Of a DNA stretch of 64,000 nt, positions 31,277-43,200 are shown piece by piece. Each line of letters starts with the position of its first letter. Within the stretch, counting starts at the first letter, position 1. Origin of the DNA: Undaria pinnatifida (Eukaryota; Sar; Phaeophyceae; Laminariales; Alariaceae); NCBI GenBank assembly GCA_012845835.1, contig JABAKD010000012.1, positions 558,001 to 622,000 on the forward strand, in the 5' to 3' direction. Made by a program: the position numbers and the translations under genes. The notes under the pieces were generated by a model, which was given only the letters and a program-made list of their open reading frames with translations, did not search any database and was not told the origin of the DNA.

Positions 31277-33154
31277 CGCTAACTCCAGCTGCTCTCTCTG
31301 CTCTACAAGTGTGTGAACTGTAAACCCCCTGTTCTTTTCGGCATCTGTAGGTTTTTATACATTAGATATGAGCGTTTTGATGTAGAAATTTTACAGGGGT
31401 TCGGGGGATTGGGAGATTGTTCCACGCTCGGGCAGGATCTCCGGTGCTCCCATGCTCCGACCCGACACCATATGTCGTGGCGAGGCTTCATGGGTCGTAG
31501 TGTGTTCTACAAGCACCCACGTCGAGGTGAGACATCATGCGTCGTCTTGAGTTCTAGCAGCAGGTGCCTGCTACCAGCTGTATGTGTAGCAAACGTATGT
31601 GGTGCGTCCCGCGATTTACGACAAGCGTTATCTGTGTTGTCGTGCATGCTGTTGCCGGCTTTAGTGGTCTGTTGTGTCATACCAGGTACCCTGCAGCCCT
31701 GGTACAGCAGTAGCAGAAGCTACAGCTATCATACACAGCAGTCGTAGTAATAGTATCAATAGTTGTGATGGTGTGCCTGTTGCGTGTTGTGCTTAGGGTA
31801 GTTGTGCTGATTAAGCCTGCCACAGCCGTTCTGGTCCCTGATACAAGCATACCTGACACACCCTACTGCTGCTCTACCTGGTGCGAGCGCACATCGTACT
31901 GCTGTGCTCTACAGGTACTGGTACTCACGGATTTTTTTTTTTTTTTTGTTACTCACGGATTAGTCTATCGCTGAGGTGCTCACAGGAGCAGCAGTCTAGA
32001 TTTTTTTTTCCCGCTGTTATCGTAGGACATGCGGGATAGGGCATGTATAGGCAGCAAGGGCAAAAGTGCAAGCAAAGCCAACCCGAGCCGCCCGTCCCCT
32101 ACGTGTGCTCTCACGAAACGCACGCGATATGGTAGCGGCGGCCTGTGCAGCGGTTGTCACCGATGGTGTCGATTTCCTCACGAGCCTTGTGCTTTATCCT
32201 TGCAATGCTGAACGCGCGTATGTATGTAGATCCCGACGAAAGTACAGCAATAGCGCTGCCAACCCCACTACCCCAACGGCCCTCCCCCCGCCCCCCCCGT
32301 ACCGCACAAACAGACACGCGGAAGAGTATGATGCCGCGGTGCGCTGGACTACGGCCGCGACTCTGGTCCTGCGGGAAAAATTGATCCCTCTCTGGGGGTG
32401 AATGTTCAGCTCGGGAGACCACGTCCTCGACCTGCTCAATGTAGAGCCAATACAGCAGTAGGCATACCTGGTATGTCACCTAAAGTATTCAATATTCGGA
32501 CAGTCATCTCGCAGGGAAGGCGAGGTGAGGCGACCAGGCTGTTGGATCAAAGGGGCTGTAAGCACAAAGCAGCATGTGAGGGTCTAGACTCAGGGTTGAT
32601 ACTGCGGCGCCGTGTATGCTGCTCCCTATATAGGCCGTTCGGCTCGGGGGGCTTGAAGCGCGAGGGGCAGCTTACGGCGGGCAGCGTTGCTTTACAAAAT
32701 TATCTCAAATACGTCAGCTGTGAGTTCTTTGTTCGAGTATTTTGTTCGAATACTTTGTAATGTAGTGATCTCACGAAGGTTTGGTGGGTACAAGCCAGCA
32801 GTTCGCATGTTGCAATGTCGGCCAGAAACGTTTGCCGGCGAGGTGGATCCTGCAGCCTAATTTAATTCGGGAAGAACGTGCTTATATCTAGAGCGGGACT
32901 CGTTTTGCGGTAGTTTTACATGAAAGGGTTAAAAGACACAGCTTCGCTTTATCTTCGCCTTGGCGGATGGGTGACCATCTGGGCTTGAGCCAGCACCCAC
33001 AGCGCGGAGAATCTTGGCTGTCGTGTTGCCTTACCCGCCCCATGCCCCCGCGTGCTATGTCCCCTTGTATGTAAGGCTCCCCACTTGGACGGGCGGGCGA
33101 ACAGCAAGACAAGTCTGAAGGAGCGAGGCAAGATATTATACAATTTCATTGGGT
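31277..33154. other. divergent intergenic space between ARMC6-like and kinase genes
   Basis: It must contain the promoters of both divergent genes. I see no convincing TATA box or core promoter. Frames of 110-120 codons on both strands around 32066-32480 overlap each other, lack family resemblance and include a CCCCG-run; I do not call them genes. Confidence 0.45.
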
Positions 33155-33208
33155 ATGGCGGCGGCGACTATCGGAGACGCTCTCCAGGGTTTCCTAGGCA
33201 TGCAAGCG
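33155..33208 (+). CDS. probable first exon of the kinase gene
   Basis: ATG at 33155, then MAAATIGDALQGFLGMQA, with a GTAAGA donor, phase 0, matching the all-phase-0 downstream exons. Linkage to the kinase is inferred from strand, phase and absence of another gene. Confidence 0.5.
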
Positions 33209-36200
33209 GTAAGAGGGAGGCACACGTTGAATTTTGCTGAAGCGTCCGCCGTCGTGTCTGGTTCCTGGTGCTTGCGTACCTGTCTGCTTGATTTTGTCCT
33301 TGCACACGTGTTGCTCTTGTGTTTGCTTTGTATTGTACTGTTTTGTTACGTTTGAGCTTGCTCTTTTTTCTGTGAGTTTATGTTTGTGCGCTTGCAGCTT
33401 ACCTTCTTGTTTGATTTCAATGCTTGCTTGCTATTTTGATATTTCGCTAGTGTTCATTTATTTTCTTGTCACCGTGTTGATTGATTTTCTGTTTTTCTGT
33501 GCTTGCATGCTTGCATGCTTGCATGCTTGCTTTGTTGCCTTGCGTGCTTGTGTAACTGCTTGATCTCGTTTTTTCGCCGATGCTATCCTTTTTCTTGTCT
33601 TGATGTCGTGCTTGCTTGTTCCCTCCCTTCCTAGCGACCCTGCAGCCATAACCGTTGTGGTTTCGGCGTCAACAATGACTGCCCCGCCCGGCACGCGCAC
33701 GTCACCACCATCTTCGGCGCCACCGCCGCGTGCCACCGCCGACGAAGGCAGGCTCTTCCGCTAGAATTCGCGTTTGGGCGAACGCTTGTTGATCAACCAT
33801 CGGCTGTAGGTCGCTGATAGCGAGCGAGCGGCCACCGATCATGTCGCATGCCACAACGGGGAGGGGACGGTGCACCCGCTGGCTGGGGGGGGGCACCATG
33901 ACACCCGCGGTCCTGCTCACTGCTCACCCCTTTGGCCGTTCTTCAGCCGGACGGCGGTGGACCAGGCATCCATCAGCGTGGCCTTCGCAGTTACGCTAGC
34001 AGTGGGGGGGGTGCGGCAGGCAGGGTGTGAGGCAGGGCGGGTTATGGGAGCTGACAGTGTATTTCGAGAGGGTGCGGCGTTGTCCGTGGTTAGCGCTCGA
34101 TCGCCTAGGGAGTTTGTGGCGCTTACCGTTTGTTTTGACCGAAAACGAAGAGAGGGCTAGGTCTCTAAGCTGTGTCCATTGACAACATTGCCTAAGGGGA
34201 CCTTCCGCGATAATTAATGGCAGCGATAACGGTTTCGACGCGCGCGCGCCCCCGCACATGCATAATTTTCAGGACAATCCTGGATAACGACTATTAGATC
34301 GAACGTCTCCCCTGTGGCTATCAGCCACCACGACATACTGCGTCATTGTTTCTACGGTACCTGGCCACCACAAAGTTCACGGTGCGGAAACCAGCCATCG
34401 CAGCCTTTCGCATGCAACCAAGTTACTCTAAGTCTCATTCTGGTCCGGTAATATTTATACGGGAACTGGCCACTGCGGTACTCATGGGACGGGAAGTAGC
34501 CGTCGTGGTGTACTTCCACAGCACATTTTGGACGGGAACCAGCCACCGCGGTACTTGGCGGTATTGTATTTGTGTACGGGTACCGGCAGCCACGGCACCT
34601 GTTGCTAGAAAATAACCACATGCCGTGGAATTGACAAGTCATGCTCATGCTCTGACTATTTATGACACTTCCAAAGGAGAGTCACTAAACCAATCGTACT
34701 GTTGTCCTCCTGTCTTTGCGGCATTTGTTTCCCAGTATATTTTTTAGCTCGATTTTTGGACGAAACGTAAGAACACGTTTTTAATGCTGAAAATACTGGA
34801 CGGCACACCGCCTCTTACTTACCTGGTAATAATTTGAGCCTGGCCCTATAAACGATAAACAAGACTTCGCGCAGTGTATTAGTATGTAGTAGTCGTGAGA
34901 TCTCACAGCTCGGATATAATGCCAATGTAGTGCTTTGGTGTTAGTGCGAACGAGTGTGATGTGATGTATAAGCGCACAAAAAAACATGGAAACTTTACGT
35001 GAAAAAAGATACTCTCTTTGAAAAAACGATGACAACTGAAGAGAGGAAGAATCTGTAACTTACACTTTGACGACATTTTTTTTTCAAACGTACCAGGTAC
35101 AAAAAACGCCAGCAGTTACTTGTACGAGTTCCCGGGACGGCTGATACTAGCAAGCTGCATGGTACTCGTATGACACGTCTGGCTCACACGCGTGCGCTTA
35201 AACACGATACATTCCTCGTGAAAGATGAGGAAATGTCATTCAAACGGATGTTTTCATACAATGGTGTCAACAGGACGTTGTTTGTAAATCGTCATACTAA
35301 AGAAAATGGCACGAGGATCTTTATTCTTTATTACTGGATCCGTTTTTTATTTTCCCAACGGGATAGCTCATACACCCCCGAAGCAAAACGCCTCATTTTT
35401 CCAAAAAAATGCGGCTTCCCTCCTCTTCATAAAATACATCGTCCCCAACATCATCGCCGCATCCCCGGGCAAGCTAGCAAGGGTGCTGGCAAGCATACCA
35501 AGGCTCACAAAAACGGCAGAAGGCGGAGAAGAGAGTGCGCCCACGGCAGCGGTGTGGTCGTCACCTGCGCTGGGCCGTCTGCAAGCTCGTGACACGGCTG
35601 TGATCGGGTTTTGCCACTTGCGACCGCGGCGCACCCCATCTGCAGAAAAAAAAACAGAAAAGTAATCCTACTTCGTAGGATACCAACTCCGCCGCTTCTG
35701 CTCCTGGCTGTGCAAAACTGCGATAGAATAGAGCTCAGCAATGCCAAGGCGTGGGATGGAGGTGGCCGCAAGAGGAAGGAACTCCTCTCGGCAGGGTCAT
35801 GAGACCAGGAAAGCGCAAAGCGTCGGTCGGGGTCAACAGGTGATTGTCGGACTGGCGTGAAGGGACCGAACACAGACGTGCATCCGCGGGCGGGAACGCC
35901 GAAAAACCGACGAGGATTAGTTGTACATGAAAAAAATGACTGATTTGTTTTGCCTGTTGTACGGTCGGACGGGTATGGGAGCACAGCCTAACCTCGTGTC
36001 GGGAGCACAGCCTAACCTCACGTCGGGAGCACGTTCCGCGACTTGTTTGGCATCTCCAATAAGAGATACCGCGCGCCAACACCCACTGGCGTGCGTTCTG
36101 CATCCATCCGTACCTAGGCTCTGTTTGCGGGAACCATGACTCCTAACCCCTCGGCAACGATGCTCGTTTTGGAAGATCAGTTCTTAAACTAAAATGCTCG

Positions 36201-37189
36201 AAAATGGTACCAAAATCGTTACGCGGCCGCACAGGGTTATCCCAACGCACCAGCATCTAGCGTCCAAACCACCAACACTGGGTCAATACCTATGATATCA
36301 CTACGAAGTGTAAGCTGACAGCGGAAGGCATTGCGTGATGTTGCGCAAGCCGGGTCTCGCGAGGAAGGGGTAACGAGCGCGTGGTATCACGCCGTCCACT
36401 TTGTTACCGCAATGGCATACTCTGTCGCTGAACCCGTCGCTTTTTTTTCCTCCTTTCATAAATATTCATATCATAGCAGATCTCAGGTAAATGATCTGTA
36501 TACACAGCTAAATCTACTTGACCCCAACTCGAAAAACGCATGGCCATTTTTTGCGGCACTCCACTTCCCATGCGATCGAGCGCTTCATATACAGCTTGCC
36601 CTAGATTCCCATGGTCACCTCTCACGGCCCTGCTGCGTGGCCACCGGCAGTCGCGATCGTAAGGTACGCACTAACACCCGAGCGCGTGTTTTCGTGTGGG
36701 CTGTTTTTGGCATGCGCTGTGCTGCGTTGCAGGAGGTCGCGCGCGTAGACGTAAGAGTCCGACCGCGGGTGTACCGGTACGATGTGTTTTAAGATAAACG
36801 GGCTATCCGGAAATGAATCCTCGGTTTTTCACTTTGCGCCGGGGGGTTAAGGTTGTGCGTCCTTCGCAAAAACAAAAAGGAAAAGCTAAGCACTTGTCAG
36901 ATGCAAACCGAACCACACATCACCGTTTCATCCGCTTCTCGTTTCCTCCACCCTCCCTGTTGTCAGGCTCGGCCGAAAGCCGTCATCACCAACTCGCCGG
37001 CCGGGCCGACTGCTGCGATGCGCGAGCGCCAGCACCAGCTGGAGAGGCGCCTCGTTAAAATGGAGAGGGAGGCCGTGAAACACCGCCAACAAGCGGAGGA
37101 ATACGGGCATAACCTCAAGCTGGCCAGTGTGAGTCGTCGATTTTCAATATAGCTGTCATCTTCGGTTGACATTTTTAGGATACGCCGAG

Positions 37190-37220
<31 letters not shown>

Positions 37221-40200
37221 AAATACGTTGATCGACTAAAATACGAGGTAGCTTGCATGTTGACGCAACCGCGCGCGACACGCTCCCGTGTTAAATAGGA
37301 GAGCAGTGCAGCGCCGTAGAACCCGCGACGCCTTGTTCAGGGTTTCTATGTGTTTCCTGACAATACACACGGGTTGTATCCTACTTTTGTACGCCTCACG
37401 CATTTTCCGCGATGTCCTACACCAAACCTTCGGTCGACAAGGCAGGAATAAAACACAAATGTGAGGCATCGATCATACTCATATCCATGAACACCGGCGC
37501 CCCGCCGGACCAAGCGATAACAGCATTAAACGAACCTGCACCTCCCCGTGCCCCGGTGCGTCCGTCATACAACCCTTCCGCCTTAGGACCAACTCACCGA
37601 ACTGCGGCTGGCATCAGAGGCACGGACGAATGTACTGGAGGAGAGGGAAAGAGCCCTCACCCTTGCACAGGTTTGATTTCTTTCGTTTTCCCTCGAGGCC
37701 GGTCACATCGGGGAAGTCCGTGCGTGCCGTGTGATTGCTTAGCATCGCTGCGACTTGTATTTTTTGCTGAACATATCGGTTAGCCAGCCAGAACGACTAC
37801 GCAACGACACGGGTCGCTTCAACACGATACCAGGAATAACAGTTACTGCGGCCAACGGACTTTAAATATTGCGTGTTTGTTGGATGCGCTGGGTTGGCTG
37901 CTTGCATGTTTTGGAGCCCTTGCCAAAGTCCGCGCAGGGAATTCATACACCGACAGCATGTCTACCCAGATTTTCCTGCAATAAATCTTGATGTTAGAGC
38001 CAACTGCTACCCCGGCTGGTTCATTTGTAGATGTCTGCGGTAGACTCATACCTCGATCACTACCGTCCCGCTTTGCTACCTCCTCGAGCCAGAATCTCAA
38101 CGTCGCCATGAAGCGCGCGGTTGCTGGGCTTCGCAAGGAGATTGCCGAATCCACGGCCTGGGCCAACGAGGTGGGCGAGACGGCTGCACATACACCTGCC
38201 TGTGCTTGCAGTTTGGCGTTCAGTATTTGCTTGTTGTATTCCAACCTTCCTTGCGGTCTGGCGGTAGATCAGTACGGCGCAGCATCAGTCCGCCCCGATA
38301 CAACGTGATTTTAGCTTACATCAGACAATACGCGCCACGCAGCAGGGAGATATGTACCGTATTTCACGGCTTTTTCTTCGATCGGCGGCGTTCAAATAGC
38401 GCATCCCTGATGAGGGCTATTAGTATCAAGGTGGCACACGCGCACGGCCACTCCTAGACTCGGAGGTAAACCATGGAAGCCTTTTGTTTTCCTGGCCGAA
38501 AATTTAAGCCGTCACGCCGTCCACGTTAACGTAGCGTATTCCCTTCGCCCGCGCCCCTCCCCCTCCACAGCCGGCCAGGGGCGCGGAGGCTCTGGCTCAT
38601 CTCCTTGCTGGAGGGGATGCGATGGGACGTCCCACAAACGTGGGCACCCAGATTCAGTGGTCGCCAGGTCTCCTACGAGAGATCCACATGTGGAGAATGG
38701 CCGGTGCTTGCGCATGTATGCGCGAGTTTGCGGCCAACTCACTTTCAAACCCTCAGCGGCGATTTGGAGATGCCGCCATCCTCGGACAGGGGGGGTTCGG
38801 GATAATCCGCCGCGGGAGGTGCAAAAAGACGAACAGAGTGTGCGCTATAAAATTAATCAAACCGGTGAGCTCTGGCGACTGGAAGGAGAGGAGTTCCAGT
38901 GTGTGGTGGCGGTTAGGTTACTAGGAAAAGTGTGGCTGCGTAAGGTGGGCTTTTTGTATTAATCGTCCCACGGTACGGGTTGAACTTTTTGAAATAAACT
39001 TTCCTGACCGGTTGATTTTTCTTCAAGTAGTGAGGGAACTATCGGATAGTCTGATAACTTTAGGATCATGTTGTTTTAGGACTATTGATAGCGCATGGAC
39101 GTGTTGGTCGGGTTGCGTGAGGATGGATGATGGATGATGGATGATTGATGATGGATGATGTTGAGATCCTCATGTTACTAGGAGCTCAGAAAATTCTCAG
39201 AATCTGCTGCACCCCTAGAGCGTGGGATGACTCACATGCAAAATGTGCTACTGGTACCATGGGGGGTGATAACCCAGAGAGTTTGGCGTTGTTGTTTGTT
39301 GTCTGAAAGGTCTTGACAGTCACTCACCGCCATCGCCTAGAAAGTATTCCGTGGTCACAATGACAAGGTAGAGACCTTGCCGTCGTCTAATTACCTCAGA
39401 CCTGCTTAACCTACCCGACCGTTTCAGCCTTGCCGACGTCACACCACCCGTTTGATCCTCTTCCCATTCATTCTTATGCTAGGGGTATTCGGGAGAGGCC
39501 TTGGTGAGAGAAATGCTGGCGTTCTCCATGTGAGCCCCCCCCCGGTCCTTCCTCACGACACGCGATGAGCGTATTCCTCGCGTGTTTTTTTGCAGCAGAT
39601 AGGCGCAAGCGTGTCGGCAGCAAGCCGCTCTGCGCATAGGCGTAGACGATAGTGTTCGAAGCCGTACATGGACTCACAGATAGTAGCATTGGCGCTACTG
39701 TTGCGAGATGGGGTGAGGAGTGGATGGCATATTTTGCGCTATCAATAGAGTCGAACATGACTCCAGGTGTGTTCAACGTCGGGCGTTTGAAGTGCGGACG
39801 CTCAGACGACTGAAGTAGCTATCGTCTCATGCCCCCTCCCCCCCCCTTCCCACAACATCTCAGCGTCGGCGCGCATAAGAATATCGTCAGCATCTATGCC
39901 CTGAGCGACGTCGCCGGCTCGGAGGGCGTTATCATGGAGGTGGCCGTATGTGACTTGCTCGCAGCCACCATGGGAACGAGCAACCCCGCATTCACCCTCG
40001 ACCAAATCCTCAGGTGAGCATACCTCCCGACAGATATGTATGTGCATGCCCCTGTTGTTTACGAAATATCAATACCCCGGTATGCTGTTAATTGTAGTGT
40101 GGTGCAGGAAGGCTGCTCGAAGTCTAAAGGCTTAGGCTAGCCGTCTAGCCGGCTTTCCAGTCGATTTTGCTTTCTTTCTGGGGGCATCAATTCCGATGAT

Positions 40201-43200
40201 CGAGAAATAAACAAATTAAACGACGCAGTTACCGGCGTTTTTGCCTGCACGACAGTGTGGGAATATGGATGAAGATATTATTGTTGGGTGGATAATTTGT
40301 TCGCGTCGTGCGTAGAGTCGACCGCTTCGATGACCATCGAGAAAATCTAGACTAAAGCTGAGTATTGTACGTGCAGTAAGTAAGCACCACCTGCCAGCTG
40401 GAAAACTGTTTTTTTTTTTGTCTACTTGCAGAAAAATCGTTTTCGTCCGCTCTCTTCCACAGTCCCATCCGTGCGTGCGCACGTTCTAGGACTAACATAA
40501 TGCCCACAAAATTTAAAACGTGGCGCTCCTCTGTGTACACGTTCCAATGCTTGTACTTGGTGTGCATTCTTGAATCATGACGCCCGACTGTATATTGTTT
40601 TTGCCTTTTTTTTTGTTTGTTGGCGCCGTGATGTTGGCGTCCAGTTTGGAAGCCGACTCCACCGAAGGGCTGGCGTACATGCATGACCGCGGCATAATTC
40701 ATTGCGATGTTAAGTTGGCAAACACGCTAATCTGCCGGGCCGATGGCCCCGGGGGTTTTGTTGGCAAGCTCACGGACCCAGGGGTATGGCTAGGTGAGAG
40801 GCCGGATTCGGTAGAATACGCGAAAAGTCTGAGCGTTTTTTTCTGTTAGGTGTACTGCACCCACGTGTTGGAGACAGACGATTAGTGCTTGGACCCCGAG
40901 TCAGACCATGGTTGATAAAAGGTACACGGGAAAACCGCAGGTTATCCAGGTTGGAGAGATGTTCCTTGTTTAGCAGTGCGTTTTCCCGGCCGAATTGTTC
41001 ACCACCAGGGCTTGTTCTTAGCGAGAACCTAATATATCGATGACTACGTATCCATGGTACTATGTTTTTTTCTTTAGAGTGGGCAAAGGTATGACCGCCA
41101 TCTTGCCAAACCGCTTCCATAACCTGTCACGAATATATCGTTCTGGTCTTGGCATCGTGTTTATCTGATTGGGCTTTTTAGTTTATACTTCGAAGCACAT
41201 AGCTACTATGTATTACGTGCTTTGTTGTTTTTTGGCAAGATTTGCCTTTTCCCCCGAAACAGCTAGCTGCCGTTTGTGTTTTTTTATCGCAACATAAAAA
41301 AAATCGTTGGCCGCGGCCTTGCAATGATCAGTTTCTTCAGTGTGTTCGAGCCAAGAGTGTAAGAGAGTTTCGTGTAAAAAACACACAAACAAATACGCAA
41401 AACAGCGAGAGAAAAAAATCATACCGGCACACACCCACCCAAGTCAAGGGCGAGAAACCAGCCGGTTGCAGCAAGCGCCACGCCCCTGCTCGTCACGGCA
41501 ACCGTACCTGGTTCGGTGTTTTCCTTTTTTTGTGAGGCGCAATTGCTTTGCGTCTTCTTATTTTAGTATCTTCGAACGAAAACTACCGAACCACAGCAGT
41601 ATGATATTCATGGTAGCGGTGTTAGGCTCGCCCGATCCCTTGGCCTTTCTGCGCTTCTTCTATCCACACATACACACCTGTTCCCCGTAAAGACTTTGTG
41701 TGCTACCCCTCAATTTATTGTTACCGCATCGTATCGATACTGCAGCAGCGAAAGCGTGGTCGCGGTACCACCCCCCACGTAACACACCTACTTGCGTCGC
41801 CACGTCACCACAACGACGACCTTTCGTGGGTGCAAACAACACGATGCACGGGTTGTCGTTGTCCTCCCCAGCCTAACACCCGATAAAACCAACCAAGTAA
41901 CACGCAGCCTCACGCTTAACCATGGCATGCTTGTCCTTATCGTGAACACCGCAGGTCTCGGCGAACAGAGGCCCGTCAGGACGGGAACCTTGGGCAGGGT
42001 GCCTGTAGAGAACATGCTGGGCGAAGTCCTAGCTGCACCGAACCAGGATGCGTTTGCTGCCGGGTCCGACTCGTGCTTCCTCGTGATGCAACCCGGCATG
42101 AAGACCGGGGGCGTGAACTTGTGGGCTCACTGGGTAAGGAGCGTGTTCGTGGCTGGCGAGGGGGTCGGTCGGACTGTGAGGAAGGAGGGGGAGGGGGTGC
42201 ACTCCAACGAACAGTGGTGTTATGCAGGGTATACCATGGCCGTGCTTCATCAGCTGACCGCTTCGCGCTGTGTATGTTTCAGTACGTTTTATGGTGCCCT
42301 ACTACCTTCGTAACGCCAGCCAACACGAGTATTTTCCCCTCCGCCCGTTGCAATGCCCCATTGGTTGACCCCGCACGACTCATTTGTCCAACTGCAGAAC
42401 CTAACTACTGAGGAAGAAAAGGAGCTAATCCTCGCCCGAAACGCTGAAGGCGGCGACGTTAGGTCCATCAGGGTGAGTCTGCGCCAGGGCCGATTGTTTC
42501 TATCGCTTATCTCAATATTTCCAGCGCTCTCGAACGACTCCGGGAGGTTTGGCCATCTTACTTGAAAAAAACGTGTATACCGTGACTCGGTGTGTACACG
42601 AAGCATTCGTGTGGTGCTGGTCCTGAAAACACTTTTCGAATTTCGCTAGGCACCAGTATGTTGCCAGTTAACCGACGTCTTGGGGAGAAAACTACTTGAA
42701 AACAGATGTGGCCCACTTTACCAGTAGTAAAAGGGCTAACTTAGCCGAGGGCGTGCCTGTCTTATTGGTGCCACGCGCTGATCTGCTGCGTGGTCCTGAC
42801 ACGCGCCTGTCACGTGTCTACCCTGCTATTTGATCCATGTGTGCAGGAGGACGTTACCCTGAGAACAATGACTGACGGAACTTTGGCCCGGGTCTTGCTG
42901 CAGCCCGAAATGCTCAACCCGGCTATCCCCGCTTCGGAGCTGGCCAACGTGAGTTTCCATATTATCTCGTCAGTGTGTTGTGATGACTTATTTTCGGTGA
43001 AAGTACCATTCGCACCCTGTCTCCATTCACTATATCGTACTACTACGGTAATGCTAGTTTCATTTTACCATCCGAAGGTATACGGCATACATGCTAACGC
43101 CGATCGTTTATAAACCAGATGCAATTCGTATGAACCACTACTGTACTACTAAGAAGAGAATGCCCCTAGGAAAAAATGTTTTTGACATCGTGTTGTGCCA

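Noticed and set aside
32066-32479. Overlapping 111- and 122-residue ORFs on opposite strands
   Set aside because: Both are open because of composition; neither has a recognisable motif or clear splice context.
35306-35665. Open frames on both strands (KLARVLASIPRL.. / LGMLASTLASLPGD..)
   Set aside because: They look moderately protein-like but I could not choose a strand or find matching phase-0 splice sites. They may contain a small kinase-gene exon.
36404-36625. 73-residue minus-strand ORF with NLGQAVYEALDRMGSG
   Set aside because: Looks protein-like but overlaps the plus-strand exon candidate at 36595-36663, and no flanking minus-strand exons were seen.
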